From assembly GCF_031323975.1 (NCBI RefSeq), contig NZ_JAVIWS010000001.1, positions 2,542,001 through 2,606,000 of the forward strand: a stretch of 64,000 nt of DNA. The letters are read 5' to 3'. Both the position numbers and the translations under genes were made by a program. Shown piece by piece: positions 1-10,224 of the stretch. The notes beneath the pieces are model-generated. The model was not told the DNA's origin, did not search any database, and saw nothing but the letters and a program-made list of their open reading frames with translations. The stretch is from Escherichia ruysiae. Its GTDB lineage: Bacteria; Pseudomonadota; Gammaproteobacteria; Enterobacterales; Enterobacteriaceae. Positions within the stretch are counted from its first letter, which is position 1. Each line of letters begins with the position of its first letter.

Positions 1-2245
1 CTTGCAAACCATTTACTTTCGCAATATTACGCAAGCACAGTGTCCAGTTCTTCGCCTCGCCCGCGCCTGTCACGGTAATCGTATTGCCAGTACGCGCCGC
101 TTTCAGGGTGAAGATCACCGAACCATCGGCGGCGGGCACTTCACAGACAGCTTCATGCCCGTCTTGCAGATTAAAAAGCTGGAAAGCCGTGCCTTCATGC
201 CACGCGTAGTCGGGGCGTTGGTCATTGTTCCCCAGCGCCAGTAAGGTGTTGTCACGCACGTAAACCGGCAAACTAAGAAAATCATGCTGCTGTTTATGCC
301 AACGGCTGCCTTCTGTTTCATCGTTATGCCACAGATGCGTCCAGCGACCTTCTGGCAGATAAAACTGTACATCGCCCACTTCAGAGAACACTGGCGCAAC
401 CATCACGCTGTCGCCCAACATGTATTGACGGTCAAGATAATCACAGGCCGGATCGTCCGGGAACTCCATCACCATTGCGCGCATCATCGGCGTACCCAGC
501 GCGTTAGCACGAGCGGCTTCGCGGTACAGATACGGCATCATACGGCATTTAAGCTGAGTGAAATGGCGCACGACATCGCAGGATTCATCATCATAAGCCC
601 ACGGCACACGATAAGATTTGCTGCCATGTAAACGGCTATGGCTGGAGAGCAAACCAAATGCGCACCAGCGTTTGTAAACGTGCGCCGGAGCGGTGTTCTC
701 AAAGCCACCGATATCGTGGCTCCAGAAACCAAAACCAGAAAGGCCAATAGACAAACCACCGCGCAGGCTTTCCGCCATTGATTCGTAGTTAGCGTAACAG
801 TCGCCACCCCAGTGTACCGGGAATTTCTGCGCACCGACGGAGGCCGAGCGGGCAAACAAGACGGCTTCTTCCTCGCCGACGGTTTCCTTGAGCACGTTCC
901 ACACCAGTTCGTTGTAGATGTATGCATAATGGTTATGCATTTTCTGCGGATCGGAACCGTCAAACCACTGAACGTCTGTTGGAATACGTTCGCCAAAGTC
1001 GGTCTTAAAGCAATCGACGCCCATCGCTACCAGGCCTTTCAGTTTATCGGCGTACCATTTGCAGGCATCTGGGTTGGTAAAGTCATAAATCGCCAGACCT
1101 GGCTGCCATTTATCCCATTGCCATAACGAGCCGTCCGGGCGTTTGAGTAAATATCCTTTCTCTTGCAACTCTTTAAATACCGGGGATTTTTGCCCTATAT
1201 AGGGGTTAATCCAGACGCAGATTTTCAGCCCTTTCGCTTTCAGGCGGCGGATCATCCCTTCCGGGTCAGGGAAAGTTACCGGATCCCACTCAAAATCGCA
1301 CCACTGGAAAGCTTTCATCCAGAAACAGTCGAAGTGGAAAACATGTAGCGGCAGATTCCGTTCCGCCATGCCGTCGATAAAGCTGTTTACCGTTGCTTCA
1401 TCATAATTAGTGGTAAATGAAGTCGTTAACCACAAACCAAAGGACCATGCTGGCGGCAACGCCGGACGCCCGGTAAAACGGGTATAACGATCGAGCACCG
1501 CTTTCGGCGTCGGGCCATCGATAACAAAGTATTCGAGATATTCACCCTCAACGCTGAACTGTACTTTGGAGACTTTCTCCGATCCCACTTCAAACGAGAC
1601 GCACTGCGGATGATTAACCAGCACACCGTAGCCACGGTTGGTGATATAGAACGGGATGTTTTTGTACGCCTGTTCGGTGCTGGTTCCGCCATCACGGTTC
1701 CAGGTTTCCACCGTCTGACCGTTACGCACCAGCGCAGTGAAGCGTTCCCCCAGACCGTATACCGTTTCACCGACTCCGAGATCCAACCGCTCAAACATGT
1801 AGCTACGGTTGGTGTTGGTATCCTGTATATAGCCGTTATTTTTCAACTGGCTACCGGTAATACGCACACCATTGCGCAGAAAATCAAGCGACCAGAATTC
1901 CCCTTTGGTAACGCGAACACTCAAATTACCGCTCTTCAGCTCGGCATATTCACTCGTGTTTTGCATCTCCACCGGAACGTCATGCAACACATTAATCGGG
2001 TAATGCGGACCGCTATCCAGCGCCCCTTGAAAATGCTCAATCCGCACGCCAACCACACCTTCCTGAGGTGAAAAAAAGCGCAGCGTAAACAGCGGCGTAT
2101 CCAACTGCCAGGTACGCTCCCGCACATCACGCGGCGCGGCATAAACCACCATCTCCTTTCCCCGGTGCTCAACATCAAAAACCTGGATGGGGTGAATCAA
2201 ATTAAGACCAGGTTGAATAAGCCAGTTTCCATCGCTGATTTTCAT
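1..2245 (-). CDS. yicI: Alpha-xylosidase YicI, glycoside hydrolase family 31 (3' end cut by window)
   Basis: Cytoplasmic enzyme that releases alpha-xylosyl residues from the non-reducing end of isoprimeverose-type oligosaccharides. The frame opens at the ATG at 2243-2245 (MKISDGNW) and stays open to the left edge, giving 748 of the expected 772 codons; the C-terminal 24 or so residues lie outside. The GH31 nucleophile motif KTDFGER is encoded near 990-1005, with the catalytic Asp416 codon at 998-1000. Other matching stretches are DFEWDP and [13 protein letters not shown]. In K-12 the sugar transporter gene yicJ lies directly upstream in the same operon; here only 305 bp of non-coding DNA separates yicI from selC, so the enzyme has lost its usual partner at this locus. 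Identification is very secure. Confidence 0.96.
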   Translation of the reverse strand, partial: MKISDGNWLIQPGLNLIHPIQVFDVEHRGKEMVVYAAPRDVRERTWQLDTPLFTLRFFSPQEGVVGVRIEHFQGALDSGPHYPINVLHDVPVEMQNTSEYAELKSGNLSVRVTKGEFWSLDFLRNGVRITGSQLKNNGYIQDTNTNRSYMFERLDLGVGETVYGLGERFTALVRNGQTVETWNRDGGTSTEQAYKNIPFYITNRGYGVLVNHPQCVSFEVGSEKVSKVQFSVEGEYLEYFVIDGPTPKAVLDRYTRFTGRPALPPAWSFGLWLTTSFTTNYDEATVNSFIDGMAERNLPLHVFHFDCFWMKAFQWCDFEWDPVTFPDPEGMIRRLKAKGLKICVWINPYIGQKSPVFKELQEKGYLLKRPDGSLWQWDKWQPGLAIYDFTNPDACKWYADKLKGLVAMGVDCFKTDFGERIPTDVQWFDGSDPQKMHNHYAYIYNELVWNVLKETVGEEEAVLFARSASVGAQKFPVHWGGDCYANYESMAESLRGGLSIGLSGFGFWSHDIGGFENTAPAHVYKRWCAFGLLSSHSRLHGSKSYRVPWAYDDESCDVVRHFTQLKCRMMPYLYREAARANALGTPMMRAMVMEFPDDPACDYLDRQYMLGDSVMVAPVFSEVGDVQFYLPEGRWTHLWHNDETEGSRWHKQQHDFLSLPVYVRDNTLLALGNNDQRPDYAWHEGTAFQLFNLQDGHEAVCEVPAADGSVIFTLKAARTGNTITVTGAGEAKNWTLCLRNIAKVNGLQ

Positions 2246-2550
2246 AATCCGTTCCTTTCGTTCTGAAATTTTAGTTACCGCATGCATGACAAGTGAAGAA
2301 GGCGCCAGCCAGACAGCCCGAAAGTAAACCATCCTTAAGAGTGCGGATATTGCTATTTTTTGTTATCAACTTACGTTTCTTGTTTTCTGTGATCGCGGTA
2401 GCGCCAAAATGTAACTTATGGATTTGCTGAAGGTTTCTGTGAAAGGAATCATGGCAAGACGAAACGATACGGAAAAAAGTGTGATGGGGGATGTGATAAG
2501 GCGAGGAACTAGCTATAATGCGCCCCGCCTCCATGTAGCAATCGAGGCGC
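2246..2550. other. Gene-free interval between yicI and selC
   Basis: About 305 bp with no convincing gene. It holds whatever promoter drives yicI leftward and the selC promoter rightward. A minus-strand frame of 105 codons runs through it and into selC, so it is a shadow. In K-12 this position carries yicJ, of which I see no remnant. Confidence 0.6.
2514..2550 (+). promoter_or_regulatory. selC promoter, -10 box and GC-rich discriminator
   Basis: A perfect TATAAT at 2514-2519 is followed by a GC-rich discriminator (GCGCCCCGCC), as in stringently controlled stable-RNA promoters. The -35 region is weak. The tRNA begins 31 nt after the -10 box, so a short leader must be trimmed. Confidence 0.6.
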
Positions 2551-2645
2551 GGAAGATCGTCGTCTCCGGTGAGGCGGCTGGACTTCAAATCCAGTTGGGG
2601 CCGCCAGCGGTCCCGGGCAGGTTCGACTCCTGTGATCTTCCGCCA
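2551..2645 (+). tRNA. selC: Selenocysteine tRNA (anticodon UCA)
   Basis: A 95-nt tRNA gene with the unusual length of tRNA-Sec. It starts GGAAGATCGTCG, carries the anticodon loop CTTCAAAT (anticodon UCA, reading UGA), has a long variable arm, and ends with the acceptor GATCTTCC and an encoded CCA. It is charged with serine, converted to Sec by SelA, and delivered by SelB. selC is a classic attachment site for genomic islands such as LEE, and here the DNA immediately 3' differs from K-12. Confidence 0.98.
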
Positions 2646-2807
2646 AAATGCCTCTACTGATGTTCACCAATCCCTTGTAATACGATTAAAACCAGACATT
2701 TTCTTCTGTTCATGATTCATTCGGCTTAACCGAGTTCGTTCTTAACATTTATTGCAATGGCGGCGACATGTCAGACAAAGACTTAACCCAGTCTCCGGCA
2801 GGCGAAT

Positions 2808-4025
2808 TTAACAAATCAACAGCAGACAGGAGAGATCGTCCCCGGCATTGATCATGTCAATCGCTTTATCCATCCGCTCATTGATAATTGGCGAATGCAA
2901 AGTTTTCTCGGCAAGGCTCGCCACAATCTTCAACACCGTTGCCTCATCTGGTGTTACTTCCAGCGATGTCACACTCAACAAATGCTTAATATAGAAATAA
3001 TCGAGGATTAAACGGTAAACCTGGCGCATGATCGTTGAGAAATCAGCATCCGGAAAATGACAGTGGTAAATTTTGTAGGTCAGTAAATTGCGCAATACAT
3101 GCGGGGCGCTGAGGATAGAATCCTGGCAAAGCTGCTGCCATTGCTTATCCAGAACTGCAAACTTATCGACCAGATCCTGCTTATCCGTGCTGGCTGTAAT
3201 GTTTAAATACACTGCCATCTTCCGATGCACCCCAGCGATAATGTTATCCCTGGCGCCTTCATTCGCGATAAGTGAACCCAATGCCGACAGCGCGCGCACC
3301 TTCAATCCAACCGACTCCGTTGACGTTGAGCGATGAATCAAACTTATACCTGCCGCCAGCTCGCTTAATAGTTCCTGATGATACTGTTCGGCCTGCGCAA
3401 AATGGCGATGCAGATCGAACTCAATGCGTTGCAAGTAAACCATAAACTGTGCCAGCGCCATCAGGTTCTCTTCAACGTTCAACGATGGCGCCTGTAGAAG
3501 GTGCCAGGCAAAGAGATGCACAATCTGTTGGATCTGATTAACCGGCTGCTGCCGGGCGATGATATTGTTTTTCGCCTTCGCCAGCAGCTCATCTTGTTCA
3601 TGCACTAACATGCTGTCGGCATCGAACAATACCAGCCGGGCTACTTCCGGACATGAAAGCGTCATCGAATAACGAGTTGTATCCGCGTAGTGCTTTTTAC
3701 AACGTGGATAAGTAGAACAGGTAACTGAAAGCGCGTTGCCTCCCAGCTCGCGATGAACCAGGCAGAGTTTATTTTCGTCGAGAAACGGACACTGCCCCTG
3801 CGCGTCCAGCTTAATTCTCGAATATCTTTGTTTACCTTTTCGCACCAGCATCAAATTCTCTTTCGCCAGCCTGGAAATTTCCGGATGGTGTGCGTTGAGG
3901 TAATCATGATGAGTTTTCTTGTCGATATCTATTTGCCATCCCTGACAACAGGAAATCAGGCAGTCAGGTCCGACACAGGAAAACTTCTTCACAAACTCGG
4001 GTTTGATCACTTTATGGATTTGCAT
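2808..4025 (-). CDS. fliB: FliB-type flagellin lysine-N-methylase homologue
   Basis: A 405-residue protein of the family of Salmonella FliB, which methylates lysines of flagellin. The N-terminal Cys cluster expected for the family is intact: C17, C22, C26-C27 followed by GW, then C79-P-F-L, C88, C103 in CSTYPR and C125 in SCPEVAR. These probably hold an Fe-S centre. Length matches the Salmonella protein (about 400), so the gene looks complete. The start is the ATG at 4023-4025, with a weak GAAGAA upstream. It stands alone beside selC, where K-12 has setC, and no flagellar gene is in the window. Family assignment is strong; that it modifies this strain's flagellin is inference. Confidence 0.85.
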   Translation of the reverse strand: MQIHKVIKPEFVKKFSCVGPDCLISCCQGWQIDIDKKTHHDYLNAHHPEISRLAKENLMLVRKGKQRYSRIKLDAQGQCPFLDENKLCLVHRELGGNALSVTCSTYPRCKKHYADTTRYSMTLSCPEVARLVLFDADSMLVHEQDELLAKAKNNIIARQQPVNQIQQIVHLFAWHLLQAPSLNVEENLMALAQFMVYLQRIEFDLHRHFAQAEQYHQELLSELAAGISLIHRSTSTESVGLKVRALSALGSLIANEGARDNIIAGVHRKMAVYLNITASTDKQDLVDKFAVLDKQWQQLCQDSILSAPHVLRNLLTYKIYHCHFPDADFSTIMRQVYRLILDYFYIKHLLSVTSLEVTPDEATVLKIVASLAEKTLHSPIINERMDKAIDMINAGDDLSCLLLIC

Positions 4026-4040
4026 AGCATTCTTCGCGTT

Positions 4041-4508
4041 TAAAAAGCGAACAGTAGCACGCAGTCAGAAAAAAATGATAACGCCATAACATGACGGTTT
4101 AATAAGCATTTCACGCGTTTCATAAAGATAAAAATAATGCTCGACCTCATCAAATCCCCCTGACCATTTATCAGTACGCTAATGCCAAAATATTTCGTTG
4201 CGACGTGATAAGAGATTTCAATGCTTTTGAATAACGACCGACGCAAACTATGAAGGATACTTATGAGAAAAATATTTATGATTCCGACGAGGATAATATA
4301 AAAGCCTCACGGTCGATTTTATTTTCAGACTGCTTCTGGCTGGCGATAATAATGTCAGACGTATCAATGGTCTGCCTGTTATTGCTCAAGATACGTAACT
4401 ATTGCTGAAAGGCAACATAAATATGCCTTATATGAACAGAGCCATCCTTGCCATTTTTGCTATCATGCCTGCATACATAAATGACAAAACCGTATGTAGA
4501 GGGGAAAA
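4041..4508. other. AT-rich gene-free interval upstream of yicL
   Basis: About 470 bp between the fliB-like gene and yicL, divergently flanked. It contains only very short frames (12 codons from 4263, 10 codons from 4221, and a 68-codon TTG-start minus frame) that look accidental. It probably holds promoters for both neighbours and the junction of the selC-proximal replacement. I see no repeat or integrase remnant. Confidence 0.5.
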
Positions 4509-5411
4509 ATGGGTTCCACCAGAAAGGGGATGCTGAACGTTCTAATTGCCGCCGTATTGTGGGGAAGTTCAGGTGTCTGCGCACAATACATCATGGAGCA
4601 AAGCCAGATGTCATCGCAGTTTCTGACTATGACGCGACTGATATTTGCCGGTTTTATTCTGCTAACGCTCTCCTTTGTCCACGGCGATAAAGTCTTCTCA
4701 ATCATTAAAAATCATAAAGATGCCATCAGCCTGCTGATTTTTTCCGTTGTTGGCGCACTGACCGTCCAGCTTACTTTCTTACTGACAATTGAAAAATCCA
4801 ATGCCGCTACAGCAACGGTGCTGCAATTTTTATCACCAACGATTATCGTGGCATGGTTCTCACTGGTACGTAAATCACGCCCCGGCATCCTGGTTTTTTG
4901 CGCCATTCTGACATCGCTGATTGGTACGTTTTTATTGGTGACGCACGGTAATCCGACGTCATTATCGATCTCTCCTGCTGCGTTATTCTGGGGTATCGCC
5001 TCGGCATTTGCTGCCGCATTCTATACGACATACCCCTCAACGCTCATTTCCCGTTACGGCACGTTGCCAGTGGTCGGCTGGAGTATGCTCATTGGAGGTC
5101 TGATCCTGTTGCCCTTTTATGCCGGACAAGGAACAAATTTCGTGGTTAATGGCAGCCTGATTCTGGCATTTTTCTATCTGGTGGTAATTGGAACTTCGCT
5201 AACCTTTAGTCTGTATCTGAAAGGCGCACAGTTAATTGGCGGGCCAAAAGCCAGCATTTTGAGCTGTGCAGAGCCATTAAGTAGCGCGCTGCTCTCTTTG
5301 CTGTTGCTGGGGATCACTTTCACATTACCTGACTGGCTGGGAACGCTGCTGATTCTGTCATCGGTGATTTTGATTTCAATGGATTCCCGCCGCCGCGCCA
5401 GAAAAATGTGA
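4509..5411 (+). CDS. yicL: EamA/DMT-family inner-membrane transporter YicL
   Basis: Predicted ten-helix drug/metabolite transporter of the EamA family (two repeated five-helix halves), substrate unknown. It starts at ATG 4509 with the ribosome site GAGGGG at 4498-4503. The N-terminal half has the [10 protein letters not shown] motif and the second half begins near residue 145 with [16 protein letters not shown]. At 300 residues it ends ARRKM-type sequence a few residues earlier than the K-12 protein as I recall it (307), so the C-terminal tail is altered. It converges with nlpA, 25 bp apart. Confidence 0.92.
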   Translation: MGSTRKGMLNVLIAAVLWGSSGVCAQYIMEQSQMSSQFLTMTRLIFAGFILLTLSFVHGDKVFSIIKNHKDAISLLIFSVVGALTVQLTFLLTIEKSNAATATVLQFLSPTIIVAWFSLVRKSRPGILVFCAILTSLIGTFLLVTHGNPTSLSISPAALFWGIASAFAAAFYTTYPSTLISRYGTLPVVGWSMLIGGLILLPFYAGQGTNFVVNGSLILAFFYLVVIGTSLTFSLYLKGAQLIGGPKASILSCAEPLSSALLSLLLLGITFTLPDWLGTLLILSSVILISMDSRRRARKM

Positions 5412-5436
5412 TCGTCTGGCGCGGCGCGGTTGATAA

Positions 5437-6255
5437 TTACCAGCCCGGCACCGCGCCACCGTTAAAGATAGTTTCTGCCGCTTTAGCAACTTCTGGTGAT
5501 TGATAAGATTGCAAAAATTCCTTCACGTTTTCTGCATCCTTGTTATCTTCCCGCGCCACCAGAATGTTCACATACGGCGAATTTTTATCTTCAATAAATA
5601 CGCTGTCATGCACCGGGGAAAGCCCGGTTTGCTGAATATAAGTCGTGCTGATAATCGCCACATCCACTTTCGGGTCGTCCAGTACACGCGGCAACTGTGC
5701 CCCCTCCAGTTCCATTATCTGCAAATGACGCGGGTTATCGGTAATATCCAATGCCGTTGGCAGTAAACCTTTCCCTTCTTTCAACGTAATCAGTTTCTCT
5801 TTTTGCAAAAGTAACAACGCCCGCCCAAGGTTGGTCGGATCATTCGGAATCGCCACTGTCGCCCCATCTTTTAGCTGATCGACCGTTTTAATTTTTTTCG
5901 AATATCCCGCCATGGGGAATACAAAGGTATTTCCCACCGCCACCAGTTTATAACCGTGCGCCTGATTATCCTGTTCAAGGAAAGGACGATGCTGGAATAC
6001 ATTGGCATCCAGTTCACCATGATTTGTTGCATCGTTCGGCAGCAATGAACCGCTAAATCCAATCAGTTCAACCTCAAGGCCATACTTCTCTTTAGCCACT
6101 TTTTTTGCGACTTCCGCCACATCTTGTTCGGCACCGTTTATGACGCCAACTTTGATGTGTTTGGTATCGCTGCTTTGCTGGTCGCAGCCTGCCAGTAGTA
6201 TTCCTGCCAGTAATAACGCTGCTCCTGTTCGTAGATGATGTGTTGTCAGTTTCAT
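5437..6255 (-). CDS. nlpA: Inner-membrane lipoprotein NlpA (MetQ-like)
   Basis: 272-residue substrate-binding-protein homologue related to the methionine-binding lipoprotein MetQ. The signal peptide ends in the lipobox LAGC with Cys24 as the lipidated residue. Asp at +2 is the Lol-avoidance signal that keeps it in the inner membrane. The body reads through the NLPA domain (IKVGVINGAEQDVAE ... GGAVPGW). There are no transporter genes beside it, so it is an orphan binding protein; in K-12 it has a minor methionine role and is linked to vesicle formation. Start ATG at 6253-6255. Confidence 0.96.
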   Translation of the reverse strand: MKLTTHHLRTGAALLLAGILLAGCDQQSSDTKHIKVGVINGAEQDVAEVAKKVAKEKYGLEVELIGFSGSLLPNDATNHGELDANVFQHRPFLEQDNQAHGYKLVAVGNTFVFPMAGYSKKIKTVDQLKDGATVAIPNDPTNLGRALLLLQKEKLITLKEGKGLLPTALDITDNPRHLQIMELEGAQLPRVLDDPKVDVAIISTTYIQQTGLSPVHDSVFIEDKNSPYVNILVAREDNKDAENVKEFLQSYQSPEVAKAAETIFNGGAVPGW

Positions 6256-6474
6256 TTTTTATCCTTTTATTAATGATGACCTGACTATAGCGGTAAGGTC
6301 GCTGCGGTTAAAAAACGAAATGCTATCGATAAGAAGAAAAAGGAATAAAAGAGGAATATAAGGTCTGGCACTTCTTACTGAATACTAAAACGCGTTTCGT
6401 ACAGCATGATTAGAGCGATGAAAACAAACTACACTTATGCTTCATTCGATGCCATTTGTAAAAAGGTAGAACTC

Positions 6475-6768
6475 ATGAAACCAACGACGCTGCTTCTTAT
6501 TTTCGCTGTTTTCGCGATGCCGGGTATGGTGTATGCCGAGTCGCCTTTTAGCTCGTTACAATCGGCGAAAGAGAAAAATACGGTATTACAGGATTTGCGA
6601 AAAATTTGTACCCCGCAGGCATCGTTATCAGATGAAGCGTGGGAAAAGTTAATGTTGTCTGATGAAAGCAATAAACAACACATACGCGAAGCCATCGTGG
6701 CGATGGAGCGTAATAATCAGAGTAACTACTGGGAAGCGTTGGGCAGGGTAGAATGCCCGGATATGTAA
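6475..6768 (+). CDS. yicS: Small exported protein YicS, function unknown
   Basis: 97-residue protein with a clear Sec signal peptide (MKPTTLLLIFAVFAMPG then VYA before the mature part), so it should be periplasmic. The longer frame from 6406 adds 23 residues of non-signal sequence, so the ATG at 6475 is chosen. The mature protein has one cysteine at KICTP and a second in VECPDM, which could pair. It stands alone, convergent with nepI. I do not know its function. Confidence 0.88.
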   Translation: MKPTTLLLIFAVFAMPGMVYAESPFSSLQSAKEKNTVLQDLRKICTPQASLSDEAWEKLMLSDESNKQHIREAIVAMERNNQSNYWEALGRVECPDM

Positions 6769-6809
6769 GAGCGGCAACAGCCACTGACCAACACTTCTTT
6801 AACCTGATA

Positions 6810-8000
6810 TCAGGATTTCTTCATTTTCACTTTTGCAGTAACCAACAGCGCGGTAAGCAACATCAACGTGCCGGACAATATTAACGGCGAAGTCAGACCA
6901 ATGTTATCCAGTGCATAACCACCAATTGCCGCGCCGCAGGTATTGGCAAGCTGAATAACAGCCACCTGAATAGATCCCGCCTTTTCTGCCTGATCGGCTA
7001 ATGAGCGGGTGATCCACGTTGACCAGCCCACGGGAATTAAAGCAAAGGTCAGCCCCCAGATAATCGCCACACCGGTAGCAATAATTTTATCGCTTCCCCA
7101 CAACGTCAGTACCAGTGCACTAAGAGCAAGCACTAACGGTGCTCCCGCTAAGGCCAGTTTTACTGAACGTTTAAGAATGATCGACGAAAGCGACGTACCG
7201 ACAAAACTGGCGATACCAAAACTCAACAGCACCAGCGTTAAGCCATCTACGCCGAATCCCGCCAGATTCATATATACCGGTCGAATATAGGTGAAGAAAG
7301 CGAATTGCCCCGCAAAGGACATAAAGATAGCGATCATCCCGGCCATCACCCCCGGACGCTGCAACATACGGAAGGTATTTTGCTTCTGATGTGACGGTTC
7401 GCCAGGCAGCGAAGGCAATGATTTGATAATCCAGATAATACACAGCACGCCCATCACCGCTGCCGCATTAAAGACATTGCGCCAGCCGATAAGCTCGCCT
7501 AAAAAGCTGCCTAACGGCGCGGCAATCACCAGCGCAATAGAAACCGCGCCGAAGATCACCGACAGCGCCTTCGGCACCGTACGAGGCGGCACCAGACGCA
7601 TGGTCAGTGACGCTGACATCGCCCAGAATCCGCCCAGCGCCAGCCCCAGACAGGCTCGACCGATTAATAACATTCTGAACGAGCTGGCAAAGGAAACCAG
7701 TAAGCAAGAGAGCGTCAGCAAAACGGCGAACAAAATAACAACGTAGCGGCGGTCGGTGGCCTGAATTGTCTGGGTAATAAACAAACTGGCAAACATCGCC
7801 ACAAAGGCGGTCACGGTCACCGATTGCCCGGCAAGCCCTTCCGAAATGCCTAAATCCTGCGCCATCGGCGTCAGCAAACTGACAGGTAAAAACTCAACGA
7901 TAATCAGGCAGGCGACGCAAAACGCCACCGAGAAAACGGCTGACCAGTTCGGTCGGGTGATGGCATCCGCGCCACAGTTTTCTTCGATATGTTCACTCAT
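6810..8000 (-). CDS. nepI: Purine ribonucleoside exporter NepI (MFS)
   Basis: 396-residue major facilitator of the DHA1 type with 12 predicted helices; the family member exports inosine and guanosine. The motif [19 protein letters not shown] spans the usual motif C region. The start [10 protein letters not shown] is at 7998-8000. It agrees in length with the K-12 protein, with a few substitutions near the N-terminus. It ends convergently with yicS. Confidence 0.95.
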   Translation of the reverse strand: MSEHIEENCGADAITRPNWSAVFSVAFCVACLIIVEFLPVSLLTPMAQDLGISEGLAGQSVTVTAFVAMFASLFITQTIQATDRRYVVILFAVLLTLSCLLVSFASSFRMLLIGRACLGLALGGFWAMSASLTMRLVPPRTVPKALSVIFGAVSIALVIAAPLGSFLGELIGWRNVFNAAAVMGVLCIIWIIKSLPSLPGEPSHQKQNTFRMLQRPGVMAGMIAIFMSFAGQFAFFTYIRPVYMNLAGFGVDGLTLVLLSFGIASFVGTSLSSIILKRSVKLALAGAPLVLALSALVLTLWGSDKIIATGVAIIWGLTFALIPVGWSTWITRSLADQAEKAGSIQVAVIQLANTCGAAIGGYALDNIGLTSPLILSGTLMLLTALLVTAKVKMKKS

Positions 8001-8141
8001 GGTGTTACCCGTGGCATGTTTCAGGGGAAAAGCCGGTCAGTCTAGCATTGAAATGTGTGACGTATTTAACGTTTCTGCAACTTTTACGGTGTTGCTTGAG
8101 CTGGAGTTAAGATCGAAACGGAACAGGGCAAAGATTACCGA

Positions 8142-8198
8142 ATGCGGCATGAACGCCTTATCCCCCCTACAGGTCAGGCGCGGTCTGTAGGCTGATAA
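8142..8198. repeat. REP-type palindromic element
   Basis: The sequence GCGGCATGAACGCCTTATCC followed by CTGATAAGACG-type sequence is a diverged pair of REP units in the short space between nepI and yicN. Such elements act as transcript 3'-end stabilisers and gyrase or IHF sites. Part of the second arm is degenerate. Confidence 0.6.
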
Positions 8199-8210
8199 GA
8201 CGAAGCGGTT

Positions 8211-8663
8211 TTAATGCAGCCAGTGAACGCCCTCGGCAGGCTGAAAGAACGCGTTATAGCGCATCTGGAAAGCGTTAATCTCCTGCATTTCAGGTTCTGT
8301 TTCGCGCAGAAAACCCAGCGCCAGCCTGACCTGAGCGTCGGTAATGGGAGCTGCGAGGCGGGCTTTTTGTAAAATTCGATGCCATTGCAACAGGTTCTGT
8401 TCGCTACCATCGACAATGACAATTTGCCAGATGAGCAACACCTGCGCAGCATTTTGCAGGTGCGACTCATCCGGGCGATGCAGATAACGTAAAAATTCGT
8501 CACCCGCTGACTTTCCCATCTGATCGACCATCGATTCGATGGGTACGACATCAATATTCAGCCGATCGCTGAGACGGCGAATCGCCTTTCTGGCTCCGGA
8601 TGTCAGCACCCGAAAACCAATCACAAACACCACCGCCATCGTAGCGAGCATTATCCAGATCAT
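8211..8663 (-). CDS. yicN: Uncharacterised protein YicN (DUF1198)
   Basis: 150 residues beginning with one hydrophobic N-terminal helix (MIWIMLATMAVVFVIGF) and continuing as a charged, helical cytoplasmic domain ending EGVHWLH. A frame open 14 codons further upstream exists, but MIWIM at 8663 gives the family length and puts the membrane helix first. It lies just downstream of adeQ in the same direction. Function is not known. Confidence 0.9.
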   Translation of the reverse strand: MIWIMLATMAVVFVIGFRVLTSGARKAIRRLSDRLNIDVVPIESMVDQMGKSAGDEFLRYLHRPDESHLQNAAQVLLIWQIVIVDGSEQNLLQWHRILQKARLAAPITDAQVRLALGFLRETEPEMQEINAFQMRYNAFFQPAEGVHWLH

Positions 8664-8715
8664 GAGTTCTCCTGCGTAACCGGCCCTCATGATATCTGGA
8701 AACACTTATCAGATA

Positions 8716-10050
8716 CTAATCCACCAGGATGATTTTCAGCGCAAACAGCGCCGCTACAACCACCACACACAGGTTCAGATCGCGCCATCGTCCGGTACAA
8801 ACTTTCATAATGCAGTACGACATAAAGCCCAGCGCGATACCTTCAGTGATCGAGAAAGTAAAGGGCATCATCACCGTAGTAATAAATGCGGGCACCGATT
8901 CGGTAAAATCATCCCAGTTAACGCGCGCCAGACTTGAGGTCATTAACACGCCCACGAAGATGAGCGCCCCGGCAGTCGCATAGGGTGGAACCATTGCCAC
9001 CAGCGGTGAGAAGAACATAACCAACAGGAACATAACGCCGACCACAACCGCAGTCAGCCCCGTGCGGCCACCGACCGCCACACCAGAAGTACTTTCAATA
9101 TAGGCGGTAACAGACGAGGTGCCGATAAACGCACCCGCCACCGAACTGACGCTATCGACATACAGCGCCTTATTCATATTGGGGAATTTACCGTTACTAT
9201 CTATTAAGCCAGCTTTATCAGTTACCCCAATTAATGTTCCTGATGAATCAAATAGGTTGATCAGCATAAAGGAGAAAATGATACCGGCAAGTTCAAGCGA
9301 CAACGCGCCGCTCAAATCGACTTCACCAATGACACCGCTAATATCGGGTGGAATGGAATAGATACCGCTAAAATGAACATCACCGAAAAATAATCCACAG
9401 CAGGAAGTAACAACAATAGAAACCAACACCGCCGCATGAAAATTACGTGATGACAACACGGTTATAATAAAAAAACCTAAAATACCTAACAACACGCCGT
9501 GAGAACTTAAATCGCCAATCATAACCAGCGTATCTTTATTGGCGACAATAACACCGGTATTTTTTAATCCCATCAAGGCAATAAATAACCCGATACCACT
9601 GGTGATACCAATACGTAAACTTAATGGAATGTTGGAAATCATCCAGTAACGGATACGAAAGAGCGTGAGCAAAAACAGTCCGATTGCGCCCCAGAATATG
9701 GCTCCCATCCCGGTCTGCCAGGAGATCCCCATCGCCCCCACGACCACGAACGCGAAGAAGGCGTTCAGCCCCATTGCCGGTGCCAGCGCCACGGGTAAGT
9801 TAGCAAATATCCCCATCGCAATACTGCCAATACCGGCAATTAAACAGGTGGTGACAAATACCACTTTCGGGTCCATTTGTGCCGCGCCAAGGATTTGCGG
9901 GTTAACAAAAACGATGTACACCATGGTTAAAAAAGTAGTCATCCCCGCAATCAATTCTGTGCGGACGGTGGTTCCATGTTGAGGAAGTTTAAATAATCGC
10001 GAAAGCGTCCCTGATTCATTACTCACGTAATCGGTATTGTCATTATTCAT
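8716..10050 (-). CDS. adeQ: Adenine permease AdeQ (NCS2/AzgA-like)
   Basis: 444-residue proton-coupled adenine importer of the AzgA-like NCS2 branch. Family motifs are visible: NPQILGAAQMD, the ALAPAMGLNAFFAF segment in the third helix region, LFDSSGTLIGV, and the TSSVTAYIESTSGVAVGGRTGLTA loop (given in parts). The upstream-extended frame adds 26 residues not in the family, so MNNDNTDY at 10048-10050 is the start. It is divergent from ade, whose product deaminates the imported adenine. Its paralogue adeP is at 53467-54804. Confidence 0.95.
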   Translation of the reverse strand: MNNDNTDYVSNESGTLSRLFKLPQHGTTVRTELIAGMTTFLTMVYIVFVNPQILGAAQMDPKVVFVTTCLIAGIGSIAMGIFANLPVALAPAMGLNAFFAFVVVGAMGISWQTGMGAIFWGAIGLFLLTLFRIRYWMISNIPLSLRIGITSGIGLFIALMGLKNTGVIVANKDTLVMIGDLSSHGVLLGILGFFIITVLSSRNFHAAVLVSIVVTSCCGLFFGDVHFSGIYSIPPDISGVIGEVDLSGALSLELAGIIFSFMLINLFDSSGTLIGVTDKAGLIDSNGKFPNMNKALYVDSVSSVAGAFIGTSSVTAYIESTSGVAVGGRTGLTAVVVGVMFLLVMFFSPLVAMVPPYATAGALIFVGVLMTSSLARVNWDDFTESVPAFITTVMMPFTFSITEGIALGFMSYCIMKVCTGRWRDLNLCVVVVAALFALKIILVD

Positions 10051-10224
10051 TTTTTTGTCCATTGAAGGAAATTTAAATCCTTGCTTTTGTAAAACAAATG
10101 ACAACACTGGTTCAGTGATAATTATCACATTTCAATTGCACATTAATGGATATTCTTTAATAATCTCGCGACGTTTCTTTATGATAAATAATAATCAATT
10201 TGATAAAATCAAAATGAGAAAAAC
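10051..10224. promoter_or_regulatory. AT-rich divergent promoter region of adeQ and ade
   Basis: A 174-bp, conspicuously AT-rich spacer (runs such as AATAATAATCAATTTG) between the two divergent genes. In K-12 ade is nearly silent because of H-NS; this composition suits H-NS binding. I cannot place a convincing -35/-10 pair. Confidence 0.45.

Noticed and set aside
2271..2588. 105-codon minus-strand frame over the selC region
   Set aside because: It runs antisense through the tRNA gene and has no recognisable protein features.
2769..2852. A short plus-strand frame starting MSDKDLTQSPAGEF next to the fliB-like 3' end
   Set aside because: Only about 27 codons, no ribosome site, and it runs into the antisense of the fliB-like gene. 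It might be the 5' relic of a lost gene but I cannot identify one.
4040..4246. 68-codon minus-strand frame upstream of the fliB-like gene
   Set aside because: It begins with TTG, has no ribosome site and reads through AT-rich spacer; no family resemblance.
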